This document shows positions 54,409 to 64,000 of a DNA stretch of 64,000 nt, piece after piece. The stretch covers positions 14,822,058-14,886,057 of the forward strand of contig CM059576.1 in NCBI GenBank assembly GCA_030386875.1, written 5' to 3'. Each line of letters starts with the position of its first letter. Position 1 is the stretch's first letter. Under the pieces are notes generated by a model, which made no database searches, was not told the origin of the DNA, and saw only the letters and a list, made by a program, of their open reading frames with translations. The position numbers and the translations under genes were made by a program. This stretch comes from Morinoia aosen (taxonomy: Eukaryota > Arthropoda > Malacostraca > Amphipoda > Talitridae).

Positions 54409-54444
54409 CCCTCCCCACGTCCCTACCTTGCCGTGGTGGGAGGG
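54409..54444 (+). other. 5'-terminal hairpin of copy B
   Basis: The first eleven bases, CCCTCCCCACG, pair with CGTGGTGGGAGGG at 54432-54444 (one bulge) around a 12-nt loop. A second long-range pair, ctgccggggcccc at 54476 with its complement at 54579-54594, lies downstream. A structured 5' end could be a ribozyme or a translation element; this is inference. Confidence 0.5.
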
Positions 54445-54725
54445 CTTGCGTGCTGCAATGAAGGTTGAGGCTATACTGCCGGGGCCCCGGTTCTGGTAGG
54501 TTCAACCATGGTAGGCAGACTCAACTGGAGCAGCCTGACAAAAAAGGGACCATGGGTGAGGTTTCCCATGTAAATATAAACCGGGCCCCGGCAGTTACGG
54601 GTTATAAAGTCTCTGTTACCTCGGGCGTGCTTGGAGACTGCCACGGGCCGGGGTCGACGGTGGGAGGAGGTCTTTACTTCCTAGTGGTCAGCGTGTGCCC
54701 GCCATAAGTGCAGAGATGCACCAGA

Positions 54726-56567
54726 ATGCTGCTGATCGCCCGAGGGGTTCTTTTCCGGCTTGAGCAGGCCCGGATAGGTGAGGGGCAACCCTCACTGAAA
54801 GAGAATCCTAAACCACCGCTTGCTTCCACCATTGAACCCTCTTCTCGACTTTCCGGTGACGACCTGGCCTCTTCTCTGCTTCCATCAGAGAAGCCTCCCA
54901 TGGAAATTTCCACTGATCACTCCCCCGTTCTACCTGCGAGACTGGCACCATCACAGCCTATAGCTGAGAGTGGAGCTGGGTCCGGTGTGAACCAAGCAGA
55001 ACCCAAACAAGTACTACAATCTGTGGCCTCTGAAGATGCGCCCAAGCTGTCTTTGACCGCTCCCCCTGATGATGGTGGGGACAACCGTCGGGCTTGTGAA
55101 GACGATAGAAATCGTAACCAAACTCAAATCCAGACTCTCCAACCTTTTCAGCCTGTCTCATCTGGAGGGCGATGGAGGAGGAATAGGAGGATCCGAACTG
55201 GTAGTGATGCCCCTACATACCCCCCCCTTCAGCAGTGGCAGGAAACAGACTATAAAAAGTTCTTCTATATATCATCTCCATCTAATATAAATTTGGCCTC
55301 TATCAATGTCATTCGAGCAAATGATGAGATCGAGCGAACTCTAGGGGGCCGCCCGAAGAATATTAATGAGACCCGTTCTGGAGGTATAATTGTAGAGGTG
55401 ACAAATCGAGTGCAGAGTCAGGCCATTATTAATTTGAGAACCTTAGACATGAACGAAGTTGTTGTGGAGCCTCACAAAACCCTCAATCAAACTAAGGGAA
55501 CCATTTACTACAGGAATTACCCTAACTTCACTCCCGATCAGATGCTCGAAGGCTTGAAGCGGCATAAGGTAACTGAGGTGTATCAGACGAAGAAGAGAAT
55601 TGGCGGGATTCTGATGAATCAACATGTCTATGTCTTGACTTTTGATACTTGCCAGCTCCCAACTGAAGTCGCCATTGGGTGGACTAAGTGTTCCGTGCGG
55701 GAGTATGTGCCCAGGCCCAGACGATGCTACAAGTGCCAACGTTTTGGACATGGCGCTGGCTCGTGCAGGGCGGCCGTGGGTATTTGCTACCAGTGTGCTG
55801 GAGAGGTGCATGAGCTGCCCTGCTCTCTCCCAGCCAAACGCTCGAACTGTAAAGGTCCCCACCCAGCTTCATCTTTGAATTGTCCAACGTGCATGCAAGA
55901 ACAGGAAGTTGTGGCTCTTCAAGTTAAAGAAAAATTATCATATGGAGATGCTAGAAGGCGAGTGGGAGCTCGATATGTCCGTGAGGGAGTCACGTTTGCA
56001 GACATTGCCAGGCCCATGGGCAGCAGCAGCAGCGCTAGCCGAGGTGACCCATCAGGTCCTGTTGAAGCTGCACCCCCAAGAGGAATGGTTATGCAGCAGA
56101 CCACGAGTGAGCGTGATAGAGGCCATAGACGACAGGCGAGCACAGGTGATGAAGGCAATACCGAGGATGAAATGCGGATGACTTCTCGAGGCCGCACAGA
56201 AACTGGCTCCCCACCTAGGACAGTTCTTGTTGTGGAAGGCCCAGTTTTGAACAAAGATGTTCCCCCCGACAACGCCACCACAACGCTTCCAGAGGGTGTG
56301 ACTGGCCAGATCCTGTCAGGACAGGGGAAATCACCGAAAGTTACTGCAGGTCTTAGCACAACTGCTTCAGCTAGAGTTGCCACTGCTAAATTACCCCCAC
56401 CAAAAATGCCACCGCCTAAGGTGCCAGAAAAACTTCAAGCCATGGGATTTCCACGCAAGCGGCTCCAGAGCGGAGCGTCGCCTACCAGCACACCTCACCC
56501 AAAAGTAGCTCGCGATCAGTCGGGCGAATACAGCACATCACAGAAAATATTCATTGGACCGTGTTAG
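54726..56567 (+). CDS. ORF1 of copy B, gag-like
   Basis: About 613 residues from the first ATG after an in-frame stop (TAA at 54705). The N-terminal part is Ser/Pro-rich. A central domain (about 170-320) is followed by Cys/His units CYKCQRFGHGAGSC (CX2CX4HX4C), CYQCAGEVHELPC and NCKGPHPASSLNCPTC at about residues 335-385. A long Pro/Thr/Ser-rich C-terminus follows. The role is RNA binding and particle assembly, as for other LINE ORF1 gag proteins. The frame ends at 56567, while a Pro-rich frame (56554-56766, PPPPGLPSRPPPD) continues in another phase, so the original C-terminus was probably longer and is cut by a frameshift near 56550. Confidence 0.85.
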   Translation: MLLIARGVLFRLEQARIGEGQPSLKENPKPPLASTIEPSSRLSGDDLASSLLPSEKPPMEISTDHSPVLPARLAPSQPIAESGAGSGVNQAEPKQVLQSVASEDAPKLSLTAPPDDGGDNRRACEDDRNRNQTQIQTLQPFQPVSSGGRWRRNRRIRTGSDAPTYPPLQQWQETDYKKFFYISSPSNINLASINVIRANDEIERTLGGRPKNINETRSGGIIVEVTNRVQSQAIINLRTLDMNEVVVEPHKTLNQTKGTIYYRNYPNFTPDQMLEGLKRHKVTEVYQTKKRIGGILMNQHVYVLTFDTCQLPTEVAIGWTKCSVREYVPRPRRCYKCQRFGHGAGSCRAAVGICYQCAGEVHELPCSLPAKRSNCKGPHPASSLNCPTCMQEQEVVALQVKEKLSYGDARRRVGARYVREGVTFADIARPMGSSSSASRGDPSGPVEAAPPRGMVMQQTTSERDRGHRRQASTGDEGNTEDEMRMTSRGRTETGSPPRTVLVVEGPVLNKDVPPDNATTTLPEGVTGQILSGQGKSPKVTAGLSTTASARVATAKLPPPKMPPPKVPEKLQAMGFPRKRLQSGASPTSTPHPKVARDQSGEYSTSQKIFIGPC

Positions 56568-56784
56568 ACACGTACCCAAGGGGTTGAGTGACGAGCTGCT
56601 GAAGAAGTATCCTCCTCCTCCCGGCCTTCCCTCGAGACCACCACCTGATGTCGAGGTGCGAACATGGCGCGAGGGAAGGAGGAAATCAGCAGAGACGAGA
56701 CACATCCCAACTTTAGTCAGTCAACGTATAGCAGGCACTGAATCTAGTGCACCACCTCAGAAGTGACTGTAATCTTTTATCAGA

Positions 56785-59700
56785 GTGACTTTTACCATTA
56801 TTCAATGGAATTGTCGCAGTTTGCGACGTAATTGCACTGATCTCCATGCTATCCTACTAGAACAACAACCAGCTTTTGTATTCCTACAAGAAACTATGCT
56901 CGGAAACAGTGCTCCACCCCGATTTAAGCACTACCAAGTAGAAACTTACTCAACAAATAATAATCCCCTTCCTGGAACAGGACTGGTAATCCTTGTGAAA
57001 CAGAATTTTCCATATTACAGGCTGCCCATCAGACCACGCTTAGAGGTGATGGCTGTCCGAGTGGAAACTGCTTCTGCTCCGTTTACAGTCTGTAATCTGT
57101 ACATCCCTCCTCTTCGCATAGCTACCTGTGAAGAGCTTTTTGGACGTGATGAGGCAACTCCCGGAACCGTTTGTGATGGGCGGTGATTGGAATGGGAAGC
57201 ATACTGCGTGGGGTAATGACAGTATCGATCAGCAGGGCAGAGAGGTGGAACGACTCCTTGCTACCACAGATATGTGTCTGTTGAATACGGGAAGCATGAC
57301 CCACTTCCATGTCCAAACCGGAACTCCTTCCGCAATAGACATTAGTTTGTGCTCCCCAGACTGTTACCCAGATTCTCGGTGGACTGTCATGGATGACGCC
57401 CATGGAAGTGATCACTTCCCAGTGGTGGTCACCTTCCCGACCTACCTCCCTTTCAACTCAGAGCCTCACTTCTTGCTTAAACGCGCTGATTGGGAAGCGT
57501 TTGAGGCCCTGACAATCATGGAAGATGATGAGGACCACTGTGGACGAGGCGCTAGAGAAGTTTACTAGCACTATCCGAACGGCCGCATCTGTTGCTATAC
57601 CCCGCTCGAAGGGAGGACAAATAAATCATCGAGTTCCATGGTGGAATGACGAGTGTGCCCAGGCTAACTTTGAACGAAAGAGGGCCTTACGCCGGTATCA
57701 CCGGAGCCGCAAAATACTGTACCAACGAGCTAGAGCGAGGGCACAGTTTGTGAAGGATATGGCCAGGAAACAATCCTGGCAAAGGTACGTATCCACGCTA
57801 AACGCCGACACGCCAACTCAGAAAATATGGCAGAGAGTTCAGAAGATGAGAGGACGAAGCGGACATGCCCTACCTTGCCTTATGGTCAACGGAGAGATCA
57901 CCATGAACCAGGACCGCGTAGCCTCCTTGCTGGCGGAGCATTTTGCCGACGTCAGTAGCGGAAGGCACTATACACCCGGCTTCCAAATCATTAAACAGCG
58001 CCAAGAACAATCTCACCTAGATTTGGCATCGGATGAACAATATCCATATAATTCGCCCATAACGTACCTTGAACTGTATCATGCACTCCGGCAATGTAAG
58101 AATACATCCCCTGGACCAGATGGCATCCACTACAAGATGCTAAAGAAAATGCATCCATCAGCGATTACCCACCTTCTTCATTTGTATAATAAAATCTGGA
58201 CAACCCATGTATATCCCACGGAATGGAAATTAGCCACAGTACTTGCCTTTTTGAAACCCAATAAACCATCCGCTGAAACATCTAGTTACCGCCCCATAGC
58301 CTTGACAAGCTGTGTGATAAAGGTACTAGAGAAGATAATCAACGTAAGATTGATGCGCTTTCTGGAGGCCGGAGATCATCTCTCTCCAGTTCAGTTTGGG
58401 TTCAGATCTCTTCGTGGAACCACAGATGCCCTCCTCAGACTGCAGAACCATATTGTTAAAGAGCGTGCCCAAGGAAGACACACTATATGCGTCTTCTTCG
58501 ATTTGCGGAAGGCTTATGACACAGCCTGGCGATATGGGATATTGGAGCAACTGCATAAGATTGGTGTACGAGGTAACATGGCAATGTATATACGCGAGTT
58601 TCTAAGAGAACGTCGGTTTAGGGTTAGAGTGGGCACACGGTTTTCTGCTCTGATGACTCAGAACGAGGGGGTACCTCAGGGCAGCGTTATAAGCTGCACT
58701 CTATTCTTACTTGCAATGGACGCCATCACGAAGGACCTACCGAGGCATGTTTCGTTTTCCTTGTACGTGGACGATTTCATGCTGTATGCATCCTCTAGAT
58801 ACCTACCCGCCCTGACTCGTCGAGTACAGGAAGCCATTAACCGCATTGGAGCCTGGGCCGACAAGCGAGGCTTCTCCTTTTCAGTTGAAAAGACTGTGGC
58901 ACTCCACGTGCAGCCCCGTCGCACTAATGAACCTACACCTGAACTCTTTCTCGGTGATAGGTTGGTCAACGTCTCGCCCACAGCCTCCTTTCTGGGCATG
59001 TTGTTCGACAATAAACTCATGGAGACCTCATATACTGGCTTTGAAAGGAAGATGTTCTAAAGCTCTGAATCTCCTGAAATGCCTGTCCAGATTAACATGG
59101 GGTGCTGATCGAACAACCATGCTGCGACTTTATAGAGCCACCGTTCGTGCCAAGATTGATTATGGCTGCGTCGTCTACCAGAGTGCCAGCCCATCATGCT
59201 TATCACTCCTGGACCCAATCCATAACTCTGCTCTGAGGCTGTGTACGGGGGCCTTTCGGACATCACCGGTGATGAGCTTATTGGTGTATTGCGGTGAGCC
59301 AGCCTTGCAACTTTGTCGAATACAGCTTACTCTACAGTGTGTTGTACGACTCAGACAGCTACCTTTCACGGCCACGTGGAATAGCGTGACGGAGGGAGTA
59401 CGGGGTCGGGAGTTGTTTCCGTATTATATCCCCTCTTCTACTGACTACGAAGCACTAGCGGAGATGGTGCAGCTGCCCTCGTTTAAAGTTGAGCGCGCCC
59501 CCACTCTGGAAGAGCCAACCTGGCAAATTCCGATTCAGACCTTCTGTCCAGGACCGCAATACCCAAAGAAAGAGATGATGACAAGATCCATACTGCGACA
59601 TATTTTCCAAGATCACCTTCACAGTGACCACGAGGGAGCTTTCCATATCTACACTGACGGTTCTAAAACGGATGATGCAGTGGGCTGTGCTGCAGTTTCT

Positions 59701-60487
59701 GATGGTGGAGTGGTGGAGGAAAGACTGCTGCCTGATACGTCAATCTACTCTGCGGAGCTGATCGCCATCCGTGCCGCACTCCGCATGATTGAGGAGCGAC
59801 CTGCTTCGGGTTCTTATGTGGTGTTCTCCGATTCCAAAGCTGCCCTCCAGTCACTGAGATCCTACAACTCTACGCATCCAATAATTTCTGGAATAATGTC
59901 TAGCCTTTTGCGACTTGCAAGCTCCCCAAAACTTGTAACTCTATGTTGGGTACCTGGCCATGTTGATGTGCGTGGCAACGATCGGGCAGACGAGTTAGCG
60001 CGAAATGCTGCAACCTCTGCTGCTAACCCAACAAATACCAGAGTACCCGTCCGAGATTACTACCCTATAATTAAAGCTGCATTAACCCAACTCTGGCAGC
60101 GACAGTGGGAAAATACCCAAGACAACAAGCTGCGCAAGATTAAGAACAGTGTCCGAGCCTGGCTCTCTTCAGCATGCCGGAACCGCCGCGTAGAAGTCCT
60201 CCTATGTCGACTGAAGATTGGTCACACCCGCCTCACTCATGGCCATTTAATAGAGCGTCACCCGGCCCCTCTTTGCGATCGCTGCTTGGTGGCCGCTGTC
60301 GGTGCAGCATATATTGGTTGAGTGCCTCCACTTTTCCGATGTACGTTCCCGTTATTACCCTGGTTTACAGGGCGCTGACTCTGATTTCGTTCTGTGCAAG
60401 ATGTTGGGAGAACCGACTCGTGGGCGTTTTAATTATTGGCGGTTTATTAGTTATCTCTCTGATTCGTCTCTTATGGACAAATTATAG
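56785..60487 (+). pseudogene. ORF2 of copy B, frameshifted
   Basis: The coding sense runs through five frames in turn: 56785-57186, 57128-57568, 57525-59060, 58846-60321 and 60302-60487. Breaks lie near 57130, 57530, 59025 and 60295. Endonuclease motifs are IIQWNCRS, LQETM, GGDWNGKH and SDHFPV. RT motifs are SPGPDGIHYK, SYRPIALTSC, FFDLRKAYDTAW, EGVPQGSVISCTLF and YVDD. RNase H keeps YTDGS, SAELIAI, FSDSKAAL and GNDRADELAR. The end has CDRC...HILVEC. All catalytic residues seen are intact, and only the frame changes disable it. The reading begins at a GTG, and no convincing ATG lies upstream. Confidence 0.9.
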
Positions 60488-60564
60488 TGTCTCTGTACAC
60501 TGAAAACTAAGAAAAGTTTTTTATGTTTGAAGTCTTTTGAAAGATTGTAGATAAAGATACTGCA

Positions 60565-60672
60565 ATATGGCCGGACGCGCTACGTTGAAACCTTGGGGGT
60601 TTCAGCGTGGGTAAGGCGTCCGGCCATAAATGGGTGGGCAGCTGAAACCCCCTAAGGGGTCTGGCTGCCCAG
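60565..60672 (+). other. Two strong hairpins in the 3' UTR of copy B
   Basis: Hairpin 1 has a 12-bp outer stem atggccggacgc / gcgtccggccat (about 60567-60628) enclosing a second stem of gttgaaacc with gggtttcagc. Hairpin 2 pairs tgggcagc with gctgccca (about 60637-60672) around aaccccctaaggggtc. No equivalent is visible in the 3' UTR of copy A. Confidence 0.7.
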
Positions 60673-60901
60673 TGATTTGGATGTACTGTAGTATATACAA
60701 AATTTCAATGGAGAGACAACTATAATCTTGAGTTGTAATTAAATCATGATCCTGTAATTTTTGATGTTCATATAATGTTGGTGTTCACCTTGCGTGGTAA
60801 ATCGGAAAAGCCTGAGACCGATTAAATTATGTGACCTTCGGTGCGATATAGTCTAAATAACTGAAGCGCTAGCAAACCTATGTTACTACTACTACTACTA
60901 C

Positions 60902-61672
60902 TAGTGTCAGGATGTTGGCTTAATGTTTGTGTGGTGACCTTGTGTCACACCAATAGTGTCAGGATGTTGGCTCAATGTTAGAGTGGTGACCTTGTGTCAC
61001 ACCAATAGTGTCAGGATGTTGTCTTAATGTTTGAGTGGTGATCTTGTGTCACACCAATAGTGTCAGGATGTTGGCTCAATGTTAGAGTGGTGACCTTGTG
61101 TCACACCAATAGTGTCAGGATGTTGTCTTAATGTTTGAGTGGTGATCTTGTGTCACACCAATAGTGTCAGGATGTTGGCTCAATGTTAGAGTGGTGACCT
61201 TGTGTCACACCAATAGTGTCAGGATGTTGGCTCAATGTTAGAGTGGTGACCTTGTGTCACACCAATAGTGTCAGGATGTTGGCTCAATGTTAGAGTGGTG
61301 ACCTTGTGTCACACCAATAGTGTCAGGATGTTGGCTTAATGTTTGTGTGGTGACCTTGTGTCACACCAATAGTGTCAGGATGTTGGCTTAATGTTTATGT
61401 GGTGACCTTGTGTCACACCAATAGTGTCAGGATGTTGGCTTAATGTTTGAGTGGTGACCTTGTGTCACACCAATAGTGTCAGGATGTTGGCTTAATGTTT
61501 GTGTGGTAACATTGTGTCACACCAATAGTGTCAAGATGTTTGTGTGGTGACCTTGTGTCACACCAATAGTGTCAGGATGTTGGCTAAATGTTAGAGTGGT
61601 GACCTTGTGTCACACCAATAGTGTCAGGATGTTGGCTCAATGTTAGAGTGGTGACCTTGTGTCACACCAATA
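60902..61672. repeat. 52-bp minisatellite, main block
   Basis: About 14.8 units of 52 bp. Two unit types alternate (cttaatgtttgtgtggtg and ctcaatgttagagtggtg). One unit near 61530 has lost about 16 bp. It is the continuation of 54279-54408. Confidence 0.95.
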
Positions 61673-62445
61673 ATTCCAGTAACCAACATTTGCTGCATAG
61701 TTTAAATAATTTTTTTCTGATTCAGAAGACGGTGGCTTCTTGTAATGTTTTGTTTAGTTTTATGTGCATCTCAACACTTTGACTGCGGCAGGTAAACCTG
61801 AAGTTCAACATTCAACTCAAATCTAACATAATTGCAGTAAGGAATGTTGATAAAAGCAAACATTAGCTTGTTCTTACCCTCATTTAGTTGTCATTAAGTA
61901 TTTATGAAAATTCAGTATTGATTACTGGTCGGTGAGTAGCATTCTGGAAACTCGCAGTGACCACCGGTGACTCACGCCGCAGTCAGAGCGTTGAGTAAGT
62001 TAAGTTACATTTAATTAGCCGTTAGTTCAGACCTAGTTAACCTTCAGGCTTGTTTAATGCTGCCTCAGCAATTGGATTTGTACGCCTATTTGAGCGTTCT
62101 TTTGTGTTTCTGCAAACACAAAGTTGGGGAAGATGTGACGAGTGTGTGCAGGCAACGGTCAGCTGCAGGAGCCTTAATAGAGTGTGTTTATTCATGTCCT
62201 TGAAATGATTTGTAATGTTAAGCAGACAAGTAATGGGAGTTTTTTAATGGATGTTCAAGTGTTCATTATCTGAATTTGTTTCTTTATTTTGCCGTGTTTT
62301 TGGTGTTTTGATAAGTGTTAATGCACTGATTTTTCTTCCACTTCAAGTCACTTGCAGTAAAGTAAAAGGGTAAAACTTGAGAGTATTTCTTGGCAGAGTT
62401 TTTTTTTCTCTGGATATAACCAAGTGTTGAGTTATCGAGTGTTGC
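61673..62445. other. No gene recognised
   Basis: Non-repetitive DNA with no supported frame. Confidence 0.5.
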
Positions 62446-62800
62446 TTCACCCCTCAGGGGGATACAACTATTGTATCTATGGGAATTGGCGCTCCCAGGG
62501 GGACTATGTGAGGGCCTGAGCTAAAGGTTTGGTAAGCTTCCTTCATGTTGAAATAGAATAGGTTTTTGTTATGTTACGGACCATCTTTTTTCGGTTGACT
62601 GCTGTCCTGTTTTTCAGCACCTACTACTTTCTTCTTCAACTTTTTCTTGTTTCATGAACTTCTTTCTTAGCTTCCTGTTTCTGTGCACCTTGTGCATAGA
62701 TTCCGCGTTTCCTCCACTCCATACTAAATGGTGCCTTCCTCTTTCCTCTCTTGGAACATCTTTGTCGTGGTTAGCCTCTCTTTAGCCTTCCACCCATTAC
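62446..62800 (+). repeat. Dispersed repeat R, copy 5 (longest)
   Basis: Head cacccctcagggggatacaa, then gcgctcccaggggg, gagctaaaggtttggtaagc, the ctgctgtcctgtttttcagc core and catactaaatggtgccttcc. With copies 2 and 3 it defines a unit of about 350 bp. Confidence 0.75.
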
Positions 62801-62815
62801 CCCTCACTACACTGC

Positions 62816-63088
62816 ATTGTGGCAGTGTAGGTGGTACATTGTGGCAGTGTAGGTGGTATATTGTGGCAGTGTCGGTGGTATATTGTGGCAGTGTAGGTGG
62901 TATATTGTGGCTATGTAGGTGATGCATTGTAGCAGTGTAGGTGGTATATTGTGGCAGTGTAGGTGGTATATTGTGGCAGTGTTGGTAGTATATTGTGGCA
63001 GTGTAGGTGGTATATTGTGGCTATGTAGGTGATGCATTGTAGCAGTGTAGGTGGTATATTGTGGCAGTGTAGGTGTTATATTGTGGTA
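62816..63088. repeat. 22-bp minisatellite
   Basis: About 12 copies of attgtggcagtgtaggtggt plus two bases. A variant pair (ggctatgtaggtgatgc followed by attgtagcag) recurs after five units, so a 110-bp block was duplicated. Confidence 0.93.
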
Positions 63089-63365
63089 TAAGCTACAGTT
63101 CCTCTAGAACATCAATAGCAGTAAAGGGTGTGAGGTAAAGTGGGTAGAATTCGTGTATTTGTGCCAATAGAACTGGGCACTGTAACAATGGGTGCAATAT
63201 CACGTATAGTTTAGGGTACAATGTTCTGGACTGTGCATTGTAGGGTACAATCCCTTTAGGTACTGAGCTATCGGGCACAGTCCTAATACTCTTTGTAATC
63301 AGTGGAATTCTAATGGGTTGTAATCCTGTTCGGTATAGTGGTAAAAGGTAAGATTTAAACAGTAG
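63089..63365. other. Degenerate repeats, no gene
   Basis: Loose recurrences of gggtacaat and ggtac lead into the following 30-bp array. No gene. Confidence 0.45.
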
Positions 63366-63735
63366 GTAAAATATAATCCAACCATTTTAATGGTCCGGCA
63401 CAATATAATCCAACCATTTAGTGGTAGGTACTATAAAATCCAACCATTCAGTGGTAGGTACTATAAAATCCGACCATTCAGTGGTAGGTACTATAAAATC
63501 CGATCATTCAGTGGTAGGTACTATAAAATCCAACCGTTCAGTGGTAGGTACTATAAAATCCAACCATTCAGTGGTAGGTACTATAAAATCCAACCATTCA
63601 GTGGTAGGTACTATAAAATCCGACCATTCAGTGGTAGGTACTATAAAATCCAACCATTCAGTGGTAGGTACTATAAAATCCAACCATTCAGTGGTAGGTA
63701 CCATAAAATCCAACCATTCAGTGGTAGGTACAATA
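63366..63735. repeat. 30-bp minisatellite
   Basis: About 11-12 copies of a 30-bp unit containing gtggtaggtactataaaatc and ccattca. As 30 is divisible by 3, both strands stay open (VGTIKSNHS on plus), but these are not genes. Single-base variants (cgacc, cgatc, aaccg) differ between copies. Confidence 0.94.
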
Positions 63736-63863
63736 GAACACATTGGATGCAGCTCAAATACCGGGTGTGTGAGGTATCTGAGGACACTCATGTATTTGTA
63801 ATTTACGCTAACCCGGTAATAATTGATGCATTTTTTAGTTCAAAAATCTCGTGCGTCACTTCT

Positions 63864-64000
63864 ATGGCGTATGAACTGAAAAGACGCGCCGTAATAGTGT
63901 CTATAGAAGCAAAACACAGCAATTTAGAAATTGCAAGATATCTAACAGTCGCTAGATCTTTTGTTTGCAAAGTTAGAAAGGAGCTGAATGAAAGCAATGA
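63864..64000 (+). CDS. Mariner/Tc1-like transposase N-terminus (cut by window end)
   Basis: 45 codons open from the ATG at 63864 to the last base, starting MAYELKRRAVIVSIEAKHSN and continuing with LEIARYLTVARSFVCKVRKE. The pattern is a helix-turn-helix of the kind that starts mariner/Tc1 (IS630) transposases and binds the terminal repeats. The catalytic DDE/D part would lie beyond the window, so integrity cannot be judged. A cellular HTH protein is a less likely alternative. Confidence 0.55.
   Translation, partial: MAYELKRRAVIVSIEAKHSNLEIARYLTVARSFVCKVRKELNESN

Larger units (their letters stand above)
54409..60901 (+). mobile_element. I-clade non-LTR retrotransposon, copy B, full length
   Basis: A complete 6.5-kb element of the same family as copy A. 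It consists of a GC-rich structured 5' UTR, ORF1, ORF2 (endonuclease, RT, RNase H), a 3' UTR and a (TAC)n tail at about 60883-60901. The target-site duplication is tagtgtcaggat at 54397-54408 and 60902-60913. Because the target was a minisatellite, the array now lies on both sides. ORF2 has at least four frameshifts, so this copy is inactive although its ends are complete. Confidence 0.95.

Noticed and set aside
54708..54725. Upstream GTG as start of copy B ORF1
   Set aside because: The GTG directly follows a stop codon. Eukaryotic translation would use the ATG at 54726.
63421..63801. 126-codon frame VGTIKSNHS repeats and its minus-strand partner
   Set aside because: A 30-bp repeat keeps frames open on both strands. 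No sign of a real protein.

Overview
The window is eukaryotic nuclear DNA, most likely from an arthropod and probably an insect. It has spliced exons with GT-AG introns and abundant non-LTR and LTR retrotransposons. One non-LTR element has an insect-style TATA-less promoter (initiator plus DPE). Degenerate TTAGG-type repeats resemble the arthropod telomere motif. No species is claimed. Bacterial features (operons, Shine-Dalgarno sites, CRISPR) do not apply.

Layout. 1-3283: 3' part of an I-clade non-LTR retrotransposon (copy A), broken. 3600-5614: T-rich DNA, then a degenerate TTAGG-like region ending in a Helitron-like 3' terminus. 7064-7950: 26-bp satellite in which every unit can form a GAAA-loop hairpin. 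9552-11400 (minus strand): 5'-truncated CR1/Jockey-like element with an 8-bp repeat tail. 13415-13492: tRNA-like sequence. 16861-22478: complete non-LTR element with two intact ORFs, a target-site duplication (TSD) and a recognisable promoter. 22489-24152: duplicated 3' ends of another non-LTR family. 24835-30055: palindromic foldback element split by an intact Ty1/copia element (24917-29434; LTRs differ at one site). 30248-30826: second, older foldback of the same family.

The one recognisable host gene runs from 35514 to 52838 on the plus strand. It encodes a RING + B-box protein, and five coding exons join in frame to about 502 residues. Its introns are full of mobile DNA. Intron 2 holds a Gypsy-type element (37339-42179) with apparently identical LTRs. 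That element has lost protease, reverse transcriptase and most of RNase H, but keeps one open frame for gag, an OTU-like domain and integrase. Intron 4 holds a 31-bp minisatellite interrupted by a palindromic hAT-like element (47998-51843, 8-bp TSD), which contains a head-to-head inverted pair of truncated Penelope-like elements.

Downstream, a 52-bp minisatellite is split by a full-length copy of the I-clade family (copy B, 54409-60901, 11-12 bp TSD). Its ORF1 is long, but its ORF2 is broken by frameshifts. The window ends with two more minisatellites and the start of a mariner/Tc1-like transposase. Five copies of a dispersed repeat, all in one orientation, lie in the introns and flanks of the host gene.

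Together the mobile elements record nested insertions of different ages: copia into a foldback, hAT into a minisatellite, copy B into a minisatellite, and Gypsy into an intron. The non-LTR element at 16861, the copia and the Gypsy derivative look young. All coordinates, alignments and domain calls were made by eye; no database search was run.
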